The notes below the pieces were generated by a model. The model saw only the letters and a program-made list of their open reading frames with translations, was not told where the DNA came from and ran no database searches. Shown here piece after piece: positions 12,826 through 25,009 of a stretch of DNA of 64,000 nt. The translations under genes and the position numbers were made by a program. How positions within the stretch are numbered: position 1 is the first letter of the stretch; every line of letters begins with the position of its first letter. This DNA is from Allacma fusca. Its lineage: Eukaryota; Arthropoda; Collembola; Symphypleona; Sminthuridae. The DNA is taken from contig OX359245.1 of the NCBI GenBank assembly GCA_947179485.1, forward strand, positions 75,255,067 to 75,319,066. The letters are read 5' to 3'.

Positions 12826-14433
12826 TTATAGGCTATGAGGTGGGGCCGCCGATGATTTTTGAATCTGGGCAGGATATAGGCTGGGGTTATACAGAGGCCC
12901 ATGTTTGTCATCCCCGTTTACATTTTCTCGCTCAAAATGTTTTTGAAGTATGTCTTCTAACTCGAAGTTCATTTTGGCCCGGGCGTCCTCCTCATTGTCT
13001 GTATTTCCTTTTTGTATATCAATTTCCATGTTTTTTCTAATAAACTCTCATTTGCTGACAAAAAAATATTTGGACAAGTTTAAATTTATTTTTCAAAAAA
13101 ATACTTCAAAGTTTGTACATATACATATGTACACATGCATACAACTAATAGTTGATGTCATGTGAAGGGGGAGTATTGCGGTTTTACGCTATAATGTAAT
13201 TAAAAGCATATGATCTATGAACTTCTACATTACCTCTCCCTGGGAGAGTTCCTTGTCGAAATTAGAGACAGTCTCCTTAAAAAATTCCTCTTTGGAAGGA
13301 ATAGTTTAGAATCTATATTTAATTTCTCATTTCTTGCAAGGCATGGTTTTGCAATGTTAAAATTACCGATGCTGCAAATCGGCTGCGCAGGAAGAGCAAC
13401 TGTCAAAGTGGAAACTTTCATTAGTTTATGTGCCTAGCGTATTCTACCTAACTAGTTTCATTCATGTATGTTGAAACGTGATATTTCTATTTCCAGGCAT
13501 GTCGTTTTTGTCTATTTAACTACATCTGCATAATTAAGGCAAAGATAAATTTACTCTCCTTAAAATTTTGAAAATTATAGTTTATATGAACAAGTATTAC
13601 AAACACGAAATGGATTCTGCATGCTTAGCTAGGCATTTTGAAACTGTCATGCTGACCTCTGCAAGTGTGGGTTATTTCAGGGACTCTGATAAGGACTGTG
13701 ACTGACAGGGACTCATGGGAAACGACAAACGGACTGACTGACTCAAAAGAAACTTAAGACTGATTTTCACTTGGATTGAAAAAGGTATAGGCCAGGGGCT
13801 AGTAGATCCGCGCTCTCCCATAATGCATTACATAAAGCTTTCTATGTACATATATGTAATAAGCCAAGGAGTGGTGGCTGAGTGGTCTGAGCGTTCCGTT
13901 CCTTGTAGTTGGAGTCGGGTTTCGATTCCAGTAAAGCTTTGATCCTTTCTAATAATCACTGCTCTTTCTATCTTCTACTATAGCTTTGTGTGAGGTGAAG
14001 AGGGGGCGTGAAAAGGGTCTTTCACTATGATGATATAGCTCTGCGCTGACTAAGGGGATTCCGTGTGTACGATTACCAGTCAAGTGCAAGAATAAAATGC
14101 GCCATTGTGGGCCTCTGATGCTGCTGCCGCTATGTGTAATAAGCAGTCAGTCAGTTGTCAGTTCTGCTGTTGACTTGTGCTTGCTGTTGTGAAGTGGGCG
14201 GAATGAAATATAAAGTTTATGGCACGGCTAAATTAGTGTATTATTCTCATTGCTGCTAACTAATACCTAGAATCAAAAAAAGTTTCATCAGCGAAGTAAC
14301 ACTTGGAGTGTACAACGAGGGGGTTATGGACTTCGGATTTAATTGTGCAGTTATTTGGATAAATATTGCGCAGTTTGACTTTGTTATAGTTGAAATTAAA
14401 CCTGGAATTATTTGTAGGAGGTGCGCATCCATC
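12826..14433 (-). pseudogene. Relic of an H-type FKBP/EF-hand gene
   Basis: Three scraps in gene order match copy H: a last-exon piece at 12890-13030 (LQKHFERENVNGDD), a third-exon piece at 13232-13305 (EEFFKE, SNFDKELSQ), and a first-exon piece at 14262-14433, whose reverse strand begins ATGGATGCGCACCTCC. All contain frame breaks. Exon 2 was not found. A SINE-like element (13865-14134) lies inside. Confidence 0.65.
13865..14134 (+). mobile_element. tRNA-derived SINE (candidate)
   Basis: The left end carries a box-A-like TGGCTGAGTGG and a box-B-like GGTTTCGATTCC at tRNA spacing. The roughly 270-bp body is bracketed by a 10-bp direct repeat TGTAATAAGC (13855-13864 and 14135-14144), which looks like a target duplication. 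There is no A-tail; the end is GC-rich (TGCTGCTGCCGC). Confidence 0.55.
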
Positions 14434-15289
14434 TAGTTAACTACCTAGATAATGCTTGTATTATTTTCAAAAGTGTATTTGATTCAGTGAGATTGAGCAT
14501 TGGGTCTCTTGGGGCTCTTGACTTTTAGTTTTGGAATCAGAAAAGCTTACGAGGGTTAAATTTGAAGTATTTTATTGATAGTTGAGTTCCCCTGAAAACG
14601 TCAACTTTTTTTTCCAAAAAGGCAAATTATTTATTATATATTCTCTAAACATCAGATAGTGGGCGAAAGTGTTGAAAATTCTGTACGAATGCTCCCAAGA
14701 TTAAATGTAATTGAACGGCCTTGTTATGAAGATGCTTGAAGACTGCTACTGTGTACTCATGATTCGGAAAATTATGACTTAGTACATTAAAACAGCTAGT
14801 ACATGGATATATGTATGTATGCAAGGTTCTTACTGTATTGTTACATAACTTTATAAACAGTCTTAACTTGTTCATTTCGGAATTTCTGTAAACATGGAAG
14901 GCTATCATTAATTTAAACGATCTACATAAGTTGCTGTAAGAAAACATGGAAACTTCAAAAAACTTAGGATAGAGTGCTTAATATTTCACACCTGATAACT
15001 ATATCAACTATGTAAGAATTATGATTTAAAATAATGGTTCGACCCAGATCCAATTAAAAATTTCAGTACGTTTAAACGCAGCAAACCAACTTGGTATGAG
15101 ATTCAAAATTATATTATTTGTGGAATTAACTTGGCACGCGTTGTTTTAGTAATTATTCCTTCAACGTAATTACCCAGACGATAGGGGATTCATAAATAAT
15201 TGCTGCTACTTATTAGATTTCATAATTGATTCATCCATACTAGTTCAGTTCAAACATCAGCACGAGCTTTGAAATTACCGAATTTGGTA

Positions 15290-17320
15290 TGGGGTATTTT
15301 TTGTTCGCTGGCCAGGAACAACCATCACAATTTTCAATGAATTGTTTACGACTTCAGGTATAAGTATGAGGCACCGTTCGTTTAAAACTAGAAATTTCTA
15401 TCGTCTTGTTATGCAACGTAAAACAATATTAGAAAATCACATTTTATTCTAGAAAACAAAAATTTTAACTGGTGCCAATACACTCTTCAGGAGCTTTTAG
15501 CCATTATTGTGTCAGCCATTCCCTGCTGCTTGGGTTCTTTTTACATCCCAATGTACCTGCAGGAGCCGAACCTACTCTTTCGTTATTTCTCCCTCCTGAC
15601 TTCGAAGCTGCCTCTTTTTTCCTGGCCTGCTTGACACTTGAGTCCGTATTTGGAGCACTTCTTCTGCCCATTTACAGCTTCTGTTTCTTTGCACAGCTTG
15701 CTTTCTTCCTGAAATTATTTTCTGTAATTAAGGAGCAAATGGATTTACTTCGGTGAGGACAGGTTTCTTACAAAAGGACAAATAATTAATCCTCCTGAGA
15801 ATTTAGCACGCACTCAATCTTTACGAATATATTTAATTATAGAAACAGCAATGGAAGAATTCATTTGGGATTGGTAGCCGCCTTGAAAACTTGCCGAAGA
15901 GTTCAAATTTTAACGGATTTATTGAACCAATACTTTGCAAGCGTCATATTTACCTTCAAACTACTTTGCACAAGTAGCACCGTCCTAAATTTATTCTGCG
16001 CTTGCTGGCATTGACATCAGAACCCTATCATTCCTGGTATTAATGCTGGGATTGCCTTGGACTGTATATTCGTATTTAATGTGATGTACGACAATGCTTT
16101 TAGCATCCCGAGCAAGATGTGGGAACTGAAGGAACAGATACGTTTGCAAACAATGACCTTAAAAGGGGACCCATTTTGTAAGTTGTTTCGAAGGCAGTTA
16201 GTATCCGTTCCGAATGTAGCTGTGAAAGTAGGGGATTTCCACTCATTCGAGCGGATCTCAACTCCGACTAGAGCTTCCTTCGGGTTTCCGAAATCCCGAA
16301 GTTCCGTGTTCGGAAACGGAACGGAACAATTTCGGAACATTCTTTTTGGTTCCGTCATTGAATCGGGACAAAACCGGAACATGAGCACTTGTACCGATAA
16401 TATTGGGACCGGGACGGTTCAGAGCATCGGTACGAAAAATGTCCCATATAATTTATGACATCGGAAAGCGGAATCGTTCTGTTCCGTTCCGAACCGATCC
16501 CGGTACAATTTCTGAAGTGTTGCGCCATCGTTCAACTAGAATGGAAACACATTTCTTAACGCACTGGCTTGTAAGCAGTTTTTTGCCAAAATAACGAAAT
16601 TGGATGAACACAGATTTAATTTACGCAAATGCTTATATGTAATGCGAGTATCGTTTTCCATGAAAATCAACAGAATAACTAATTTGTTTAATAAACATGC
16701 GCATGGGCGATTTTTCTCGAAATGAAAATTCTGAAATCGAAATTACATATTAGCAGCAATGAAGCAAGCTTGCAGGAAATTAACACTGTTAGGCCATTGA
16801 AATCCACACGCTACAAATATTTATTGCTAAAAAATAATTAATAATAATTATATAATACTGCACAGTAGTTCTTTTCATATGGCCTAATTATTATTAAATA
16901 TTATTTTATATAATTAAATAATAGCAATCCCTAGCATTCAATCTATTAAAAGTATATCATGTATATTAAGTTGCCAGTAATTTGTGCACGCATTTCACGT
17001 ATATGTTGTGAACAATTCCGGGATATTTCGGAACGGAACGGGTTCGGAACGGAAAAACTAGCATAATACGGAACGGAACACAACCTGTAACGGAACAAAT
17101 ACTTTACTCCTTTGTTCCGAACGGTGTCAGTTCAAATGTTCCGATGTCCCGACAGCCGGAACGGAACCGGGACCAATATTATTTGAAGGTTTCGGAACGG
17201 AACAGAATTTCCTATGGACCAAAAATGTTGAACACATTGGAAGCTCTAACTCCGACAATGATCGACTTCACGACGAGGAACACTTTGTCATTACTTATCG
17301 CCTACAAGTAAAAGATGGAC
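15290..17320 (+). pseudogene. Chemoreceptor-like pseudogene, unit B
   Basis: Three likely exons. About 15302-15357 reads IFNELFTTS up to a GTATAAG donor. 15455-15755 starts after a TCTAG acceptor and holds hydrophobic segments (ELLAIIVSAIPCCLGSFY, then after a frame change ESVFGALLLPIYSFCFFA). The last begins near 16030 with MYDNAFSIPSKM and VKVGDFHSFERISTP. It is then interrupted by a 980-bp hAT MITE and resumes at 17249. The frameshift and the insertion make it non-functional. Confidence 0.55.
16269..17248. mobile_element. hAT-type MITE in the chemoreceptor exon
   Basis: Ends are TAGAGCTTCC and GGAAGCTCTA, flanked by the exact 8-bp duplication ACTCCGAC (16261-16268 and 17249-17256). Both halves are rich in GTTCCGTTCCGAACC-like words in opposite orientation. 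No transposase is seen. Paralogous units A, C and D have the uninterrupted site. Confidence 0.92.
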
Positions 17321-17465
17321 CAAATTAACGTTGATGCTTGGCTGTAGTTGCAACTTTGGAATGCATTAACAATCAATTATTTTTGACATTTAGGTAACCT
17401 TTGCTTTATTTGTAATTACTAGTAAATTCTTGATGGCAAACTTAAATTAAATGTTATGTCATATG

Positions 17466-18396
17466 TAGGGTTTGTGGATTTTTAAATGCCATGGCGTAAA
17501 TGGCAAATTAGGCAGGCATATTTGGCAGGCATTTAGGGCATTTATTCACATGGGTATAAAATGATTTTTTATGCCATTCTGGCAGAGTTGGCATATAATA
17601 TATTTTGCCTTGGCATATAATATATTTTGCCTTGGCAAAATTGGCATAAATTAACAATGTTCATGGAACGCTCTTTTTCCGCCATCATTGGTGCTTGGTC
17701 CGAACGTGGCTAATTTTAAAATGTTCAAAACTTCCGAAGTACCGGTATCTCCATGTACGCAGCAGCAAATTAAAACTCATCTCATTGTATGAGCTGATCC
17801 TTGTGTGACCATCTGTTTGTATTATTTTAATTTTCTGCGGCTTATCGCCATCTTATGTTACTGCCAGTTATATGGAAGCCAAAACGAGGGGGCGACCAGA
17901 AAATAAAATCTGGTTAAACACTGGACAGCAGTTTCAGGTGCAAGTTCTGGAACGTGTAATGTAACACTTATACAATATATAATTATATATACGGATATAT
18001 ATATTTGGATATACTTTAAAATAATTTTAGTATGCATCCAAGTGTTTATTACGGTTTGATTATTACAGATTGAAAACAAATGGAACAGCATTCCTATGTT
18101 CATTCAAAAATTTTCCCTTTAGAATAGTGACATTTTCGAAATTGTATTCGTTGTTGTTGAATCTGCTTGAGAGGTTTTTATTTCTCATGGCACAATACTG
18201 CATCTCAACATGTCCTGTAAAAGTAGATTTTTTTGGCATATTTTTTGCCCTTTTTGCCAATCATTTTTTGCCTTTTTGCCCGGCATTTATTTTTAAGGGC
18301 AGTCTGAAGGCATAAATGGTTTTTTTTTGCCTGGCTGCTGGTAAAAAATACAGGGCAGGCAAAATACCTAAGGCATTTAAAAATCGACAAACCCTA
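17466..18396. mobile_element. hAT-type MITE
   Basis: Terminal inverted repeats TAGGGTTTGTGGATTTTTAA and its near reverse complement end 931 bp. The exact 8-bp duplication GTCATATG lies at 17458-17465 and 18397-18404. The inside has many TTTTTGCC/GGCATTT words and no transposase. The matching place in unit C (about 28040) is empty. Confidence 0.92.
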
Positions 18397-18608
18397 GTCA
18401 TATGTAGGTACTCAATATTTCAATAAATCAATTTAATGTAAATTAAAAGGCAGGTAAACTTTTATCTACAATTTTGATACAACCATTTATAAATTGCTCC
18501 TGTAGTCCTGTGGCCCCAAAAAGAATTTAGTTAGGTATTTAAAAAAAAAATGTTCCCAACCCTATTACTGCATATTGATTGAAATCAAACGTAATTCCGC
18601 CGTTTGAT

Positions 18609-19682
18609 TTATAACTCGTCTTTCCAATGAATGAAAATCTCATCGTGAGCGATGAATCCGTCCCTGTCTGTGTCATGTTGTTGAAAAACAAATGCAGTCA
18701 TTTTTTCGGGATTTTTCAGCATTGTCCAATCACCCTCGGTTCCTGCCATGTCCTTCCCTTCGGATTTTCTCGCATCGATTCGATTCTTGTAGAAGGTGGT
18801 CATCTGCTTAAGGAATTCAAACAAATTATTTTGTTAAACATCAAATAATTAATGGCTATTCAAATTCGTTGTACATACATGATTATTGTGATGTACAATA
18901 ATTTTATTTAAACTTAAAGGTCAGTTAAATTGCGACATAACCTCTTCTTGGGAAATTAGCTTGTCAGAATTAACATCAGTCTCTCTGAACGCTTCCACCA
19001 TTGGGTGAGTGCCTTTCACAATCTTCAGCAGTTCGATTTCATATATTAAAACTGAATCTATAATAAGGGGAACCATTAAAATTACATTTATAATAGATAC
19101 CATAAATGGAAATGTTATCAATCATAAATGGAAATCATTATGAGATTTTAAAAAATGTACGGTAGATGTCTGTATTATAAACATGTAGAAACAATGGCTT
19201 GGAAAATTTGTTTTGAAAATATTGATTGTTACCTTCCGGGGCTGGTATTTTATTGCCATCGTAGTGCTTTGCAAAATTTGGAGGCACAGTCAACTTCCTT
19301 TTTTCTCCGACACACATGTCCAGAAGACCTTCGTCAAACCCCAGGATGACTTCCCCTTTCCGTAACTAGAATTCGATGGGTTCATTTTTTCCCCAGCTGA
19401 AGAGGACGAGTTGAACAGCAATATTTTAAAAAATGTAAAAGTTTCAGAGCAAATATGTATAATGTAAAAGAGAGTGATCTAACCTGGAATGAAACATCTT
19501 TCCGTCGGAAGTAGTCCCCGTGAAGTGCACCGTCAGAAAATCATAGCTCTTAGACTTGATATTGCAATCTGAAGGCTTGTAGATATAGTCTCGGTTTTAA
19601 GTTGGTCCAGAAAGTGGCTTTCTGTCAAAGCCAGGACGGAAAGAAATGTAACAATTCCGGAGTAATAAGATGTCTTCCTCAT
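18609..19682 (-). pseudogene. Broken FKBP/EF-hand gene, copy B
   Basis: The four exon positions match copies A, C and D (19484-19682, 19233-19396, 18942-19057, 18609-18803) and the splice sites are kept. Exon 1 has a 2-bp insertion near 19583-19586 that shifts the frame, and exon 2 has a TAG at 19366-19368 where the others have a Gln codon. The last exon is still open, with EF loop DTDRDGFIAHDE and a KDEL tail, so inactivation may be recent. Confidence 0.88.
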
Positions 19683-20084
19683 TTTACCGTACTGTCAAAA
19701 GTCCTGACTGAGTTGGAAGACGAGATTTTATTTGGAGGACAAAATAGAAAGTCTGTTTTCAGTTGTAGTATTTTATTGATCATTGTTTGTTCAACTTTTA
19801 GAGCCATTCTTGTTTTTTAATGTAATATTTTTAAAGTCTTTAACGTATACAACTGAATCTTGCTACTTATTGTACTGTAACCACTGTAAGTGTGACTCGA
19901 GTAATGTTTTAATTTTTGAGATCCGAAGGAAATGTTTTACTGATCTTGGAACGTACGGAAATTTTTTTTTTGGAAAATCAACATTAAAACTTTCTTCAGA
20001 CTGGATGGGTTTGAATATGTCATATAAACTCCCATGTTTAAACTGGAGGATCAATAATGGTCAGACTGTGTATATGTTTCCAAT

Positions 20085-20252
20085 GCTCGTTTTCATATGT
20101 TTTTGCCAAAATACCGAATATGCCTGCCCAAAATGCCGGGAATTTTCAAAGTAAGGCATTTTCAGGATATTTTCAGCGTTTTTGGCATTTTCAGGGAATT
20201 TTCAGGTGGGCATGCATAAAACCCAGGGTATTTTCATTTTTGCAACCCTGGT
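20085..20252. mobile_element. Right-end fragment of the CAGGGTTGGC hAT family
   Basis: Words such as GGCATTTTCAGGG and the terminus GCAACCCTG match the right end of the element at 53074-54179. The left end is missing. It abuts the start of unit C. Confidence 0.6.
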
Positions 20253-20783
20253 TGAGATCCCATGACAAACGTCAATTTTTGTTCAAAAAAGGCAAATTAT
20301 TTATTATAGACTCTCAAATCATCGGAGAGTGGGCGAAACTGTGTTGAAAATTCTGTAGGAATGCTCCCAAGATTAAATGTAATTGAACGGCCTTGTTATG
20401 ATGGTGCTTGAAGACTGCTATTGCGTACTCATGATTTGGGAAATAACTTTATAAGCAGTCTTAACTTGTTCATTTGGAGTTTCTGCGCGCATGGAAGGAT
20501 GACATTAATTTAAACGATCCATAAAAGTTGCTGTAGGAAAACATGGAAACTTCAAAAAACTTACGATGGAGCCAGACCTGAATAACCGAAAAATAACGTT
20601 TCCGTTTGTTCGTCATACGTTATTGTAATTTTTTCCCCGTTTTTGTTTTTGTCTTTGTTATTTTAAAATAGCATTATCGGTTAAGACGGTTTTCAATCAA
20701 AATGAATTTGGTTAAACGGTTAATAACGGTATTCAACAAATTATACTGATCTATTTTTAAATTCACTTGATTGGACTAATAAC

Positions 20784-21666
20784 CAAGGATGGGAAATCGG
20801 AAAAGTATGAATTATAATTCGAATTAAAATATTCAAGGCGAAGAATTCCGATTTAAAATACCTATAGCAATACTGAAAAATATGAATTCTAATACGGATT
20901 TAAATATCCTCGAGTAGTCGTTCATTATGAATTCCGATTTGAATATTTATTTGAATACTCCTAGTATACTGAAAATACAAAGAATTTAATTATGGAAAAA
21001 ATGCGACCTTAGAAACATGATATCATCAATATTTTGGGAAACTAGTTTCCCCCGCAGGCCGTTAAGTATCAATTTAAGTGTTGAAAAATACTTTCAACTG
21101 ATACTTGAACTCCAAACTCACTAATTGTGTTTTGGCCCATTTGTAGTCACCTAAAAAAACGTTTAGTGACCAAAAAAATCTTTAGTTACATAAAAAAATC
21201 TTTAGTTAGTAGTTTAGTATCAACGATTTATGTAAATTTCTTGAGTAATTAACGTGTAGGACAAACAATAGTTTTGAGCACAACCGTTAAAAGCCTATTA
21301 CAAGTGCTAATAACTCCCCTTTATTTTAAGTAGAATGCGGAAGCATGTTCATTTCGAATGAAGAAAACGTTCGCCAATGCTCTTTGATTAGCTTTACGTT
21401 GTAAGTAAAAATTACGACAATTTTTTTATATTTAAGTATGTACACTGAAAAATGAGAATGTGCCATTGAAAACAATACTTTATTTAATCGGAATTCATTA
21501 AAAAATATTTGAATACCAATTCCGATTTCAAAAAAATTTTTGAATGCAATTTTGAATTAAAATACTTCCTGGGAATTATTTCGGATTCCAATATGAATTA
21601 AAATACTCACATTTTCGAATATAATTCCGATTCCGATTCGGATCCGATTCCGATTCCCATCCTTGC
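20784..21666. mobile_element. hAT-type MITE nested in the larger hAT
   Basis: Ends CAAGGATGGGAAATCGGAA and TTCCGATTCCCATCCTTG. Exact 8-bp duplication CTAATAAC at 20776-20783 and 21667-21674. The body is GAATTCCGATTT-rich and has no coding capacity. Confidence 0.93.
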
Positions 21667-21723
21667 TAATAACACAAGTATTAACCAAGCATTTCAAAAC
21701 CACCGAAATTTCATAAGATATAC

Positions 21724-22110
21724 CATTCAAAATCCATTGGTTCGAAGGAACAAAACGGCGTTCAATACCACGTCCATCATACTGCGTCTTTCAGGTAGGA
21801 CAAATGCTAAGGCAGAAAACAGGCGTTTAACACTCACTTGAGTTGCAGAAAGGCAAATAATTACCCCAGCTATATATCTCAATGAAGTCGGACCAATACT
21901 GGCCCACCATTCGAATACATCACACTTTACGCCTTTATTTTTTTCACGCGGTATTTTCTCATATAAGGCTAAACCTTCCAACAATGCTGTTCTACTGGAA
22001 GCAGTAGCCGTATATGCAGATTCTTTGTTTTTGTCTTTATTCCTAAGAAATACTTCAAACGGGTCTTCCTCGTCATCGGAAACATTAGCGTCAGGCTGGT
22101 CGACAACTTG
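21724..22110 (-). pseudogene. hAT transposase C-terminal remnant
   Basis: The frame reads VFEWWASIGPTSLRYIAG and QVSVKRLFSALAFVLPERRS, then LFLRTN. This is the hAT dimerisation region near the C-terminus of the transposase (WW, then RLFS). The catalytic N-terminal two thirds are absent. It belongs to the enclosing element at 20573-24693. Confidence 0.82.
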
Positions 22111-22391
22111 TTAATAAAGTGGAACTAAAAATTAGCACTACTGTATTAGCAAAAACCAAAGTATGCTGAAATTGAAAAACAATTAGCAAAAGCAGATGCA
22201 TGTTTGTATGAAACTAACAATACACAAGTCGAAATACTCTTAAATGTAATGTATCTAACAATAAGCAATTTATGTGTACTAGGTAAGTAATCAACGTACC
22301 GATATGTTCATACATACATACTCATAAAATAAGTTTACAATTAGCCAGGTGTTCAAACGGCATATGTTCACATTGAGTTCAATCAATAGTT

Positions 22392-24492
22392 CCCAATCTG
22401 CAAAGCGTGTTTGCTAACAATTGGCCCATCATCCCCATGGTTGGGGTATCAAAACGTTGGTTAAACAGCTCTACGCTACGTTGGTCTCTCGTTGGCCCGT
22501 CAATGTTTGTTGTATCACAATAATTGCTGGATTCATTTTAGTTTACAACATTGGGGTAACGTTGCCCTAATGTTGGCCCAATTTTGGTTGTTCACGATGA
22601 ATTTGACCAAATTTAATCGTAGTACCCGCCAATATCAATGGCAGAAAAGGCGCTTTTTATTGCACGGATTTAAATTTGATTTATACCTACTGCATGGTCA
22701 GAACCATTTTCAATAAGTTGGGAATATTTGGTAGAAGAACAAAGTGAGCATTACTGGATCCTGCGGATTACTGTAGATTTATCATACATTCAATTATTTT
22801 TTCTTCAGCAAATATGAATCAGATCAAAAGTTTCGGTGTAGTGGAGTTTACAGGAGACGCGACAATTGAAGTTGTCCCAAAATCCTGGTTAGATAAAAAC
22901 CGGATTAATAATTGTTCTTTTCCTGTCAACACCCGAGAGAACATTTCAAAATTAAGGTATACTAAAAATTCCAAGCCGGGGAATTTGTTGCCCGCACACA
23001 CTGTTCGTGTTCGTCACAGCTCAGGCAAGAATTTGTTGTTCAAATTTATGAACATTATATACATTTACATACAATTATGTCATTGAAATAACTAAACTAA
23101 TTCATTTTTGATATTGAAATTTTCAAAATTATTCTTATGTAAGCTTTTTTATAGATGATTTCATAAAGGCCAGATTCGCAGCCGTAAAATTAGAGTACAC
23201 GTCTACTGTCAAATCTTCTGAAGATGCGGGGCATTTTGACAAAAAACGAATCAGAAAGCCAAAAGGAATTTTTCTCCATCAACCTCCGATGTGAAGCGAT
23301 CTAAACGAGACCCAATCACATCTTCTGACTGTTCGGACGATGATGTGGATACAAATTAACAATTTTCACATCTGCATCCATTGTTTACAGGTATAGTATC
23401 TTATAAAATATAAAACTGGGAGCAAAATGCCTTTATGTATTTATTTTAAACTATTGTAATTTAATCCAAATGTCTTTCTGTACAATATTTCATTAAAAGC
23501 TTCCGAAGTTGGACTAGAATTAAATGATAACGTTTCAGTTGCTAGGCAACTGCCTATAAGACGCAAATCCCCTCAATTATAGGAGAAGGTACAGTGTAGT
23601 GATAAGCCAATGAAAATTATCAACATTTCTTGAAAATTTAAGTATGTGGAATGAAGTAAGCGACGGAATATCGGATGACAACGTAATCCCAATGGACTCC
23701 AAGGACGAATTTCATCTTAAAAATTATTTGATAGCAAAGTGATTCTGTATTTTCGTAATTTAATACAATATGAAATTTACCAATATATCTATTTTTCTAC
23801 ATGTCCCTCATTACCGCCAGAGGATTTACATACTACTGCTTCTAGCTGTGCAGGAAACGTAGAGGAATTCAGACCGATTCCGCAGGTTTTCTTACAGGAG
23901 TTCAGAAGTAACAAGAACAACATTTAATTAATAATCAATAATCATTTCATTAGGATTATTTCTTAATGCAATTCTGTTGGCAGAGTTTCAGGAAACGATT
24001 TTTAAGGAACTTCAAGGGATCCGAACTGATGTGGAAATCCTTCGTTCAGTAGTGTTTCGTCGATCCAATGCAGTCCCAAATTGTCATTTACTATTCCGAT
24101 CAAATCTGAAAATGATCTCATTGCAGCTGAAGAAGCCTTCTAGTTCGAAAAGATATTCTAAGTCAATAATTAATGTGAAGTATATCCTTTTACCTTGGTC
24201 AAAGACCAAAGAATCTTACTTTTGTATTCCGTTGGTACATTCTAATGAACCCGAAGAAAAAATACCGACATTTATTATAAGTATATTGTATTTGATTGAC
24301 ACTCATACGCCATCTATCGTGATGCCCATTAAATGCTGGAACAATGTTGGCTAACATGTTACACATAGTTGGGCCATCGTTGGCAATATGTCTAGTTGCC
24401 ATGTTTGGGCCAAAGTTGTGCCAACGGACAAGCTATACTGGTGGGCCAACGTACCCGACCAACGTTGCGCCAAAATACGTTTGCAGATTGGG
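22392..24492. mobile_element. TIR element with GTTGGCC-rich ends
   Basis: CCCAATCTGCAAA at 22392-22404 is inverted exactly at the right end (TTTGCAGATTGGG, ending 24492). Both subterminal regions are dense in TTGGCCCA and CAACGTTG words. It sits inside the hAT element. No target duplication longer than TT is evident, so the superfamily is open. It carries the coding relic at 22814-24200. Confidence 0.68.
22814..24200 (+). pseudogene. Transposon-borne protein of unknown function
   Basis: Three coding scraps in order. 22814-23010 reads GVVEFTGDATIEVVPKSWL. About 23150-23350 is Lys/Arg-rich (KKRIRKPKGIF). About 23975-24150 reads FQETIFKELQGIRTDVEILR, probably a coiled coil. The opening VVEF...VVPxSWL recalls the N-terminus of arthropod proteins carrying DUF4806, which often look transposon-linked; that likeness is from memory and tentative. 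Stops separate the pieces unless introns remove them. No transposase catalytic motif is seen. Confidence 0.4.
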
Positions 24493-25009
24493 TTGGAAGT
24501 TGGAGTACTGATTGCCTTTACAGTTGAGGGAAAACCTAAAATAACCGCATTTTTTCCGTTTCCGTTTTTACTAAAACACATTTATTGTTTGTTTTTGTTT
24601 ATTGTAAATATTTTTTTTTGTTTTCGGTTTGATTTCAAAAACCCTTGTCATTTTTCCGTTAATAACGTTATACCATAACATTATCCAAGTCTGGATAGAG
24701 TGCTTGATTTTTTAAACCTGACAGTTATCAACTATGTAAGAATTATTATTTAAAATAATGGTTCAACCCAGATCCAATTAGATATTTCTGTACTTTTAAA
24801 CGCAGCAGAAATATGCAACTTGGGATGAGATTCAAAATTGTATTATTTGTGCAATTAAATTTGGCACGTTGTGTTTTGTTTAGGAATTAATTCTTGAATG
24901 TAATTAATTAAACTGACGATAGGGGATTCGCTAATATTTGCTAATTTCATAATTGATTCATCCATTCGAGTTCAGTTCAAACATCAGCACGAGCTTTGAA
25001 ACTACCAGT

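Larger units (their letters stand above)
14570..20000. repeat. Segmental duplication unit B
   Basis: Direct repeat of unit C (20258-34590). Order in both: a non-coding leader (14570-15060), chemoreceptor pseudogene on plus (15290-17320), about 350 bp or more of spacer, FKBP gene on minus, then upstream DNA. Unit B carries two hAT MITEs (16269-17248 and 17466-18396) absent from unit C. Unit C carries a large hAT element and a LINE absent here. Confidence 0.85.
20573..24693. mobile_element. hAT element with nested insertions
   Basis: The left end CAGACCTGAATAA mirrors the right end TTATCCAAGTCTG. Flanks are GATGGAGC (20565-20572) and GATAGAGT (24694-24701), 6 of 8 alike. Unit B shows the empty site GATAGAGT at 14968-14975 in the same context, which proves the boundaries. 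Inside are a transposase remnant (21724-22110, minus), a second hAT MITE (20784-21666) and a further TIR element (22392-24492). Confidence 0.88.

Noticed and set aside
18609-19682. FKBP copy B as a functional gene
   Set aside because: A 2-bp insertion in exon 1 and a TAG in exon 2 are both absent from the three sister copies.
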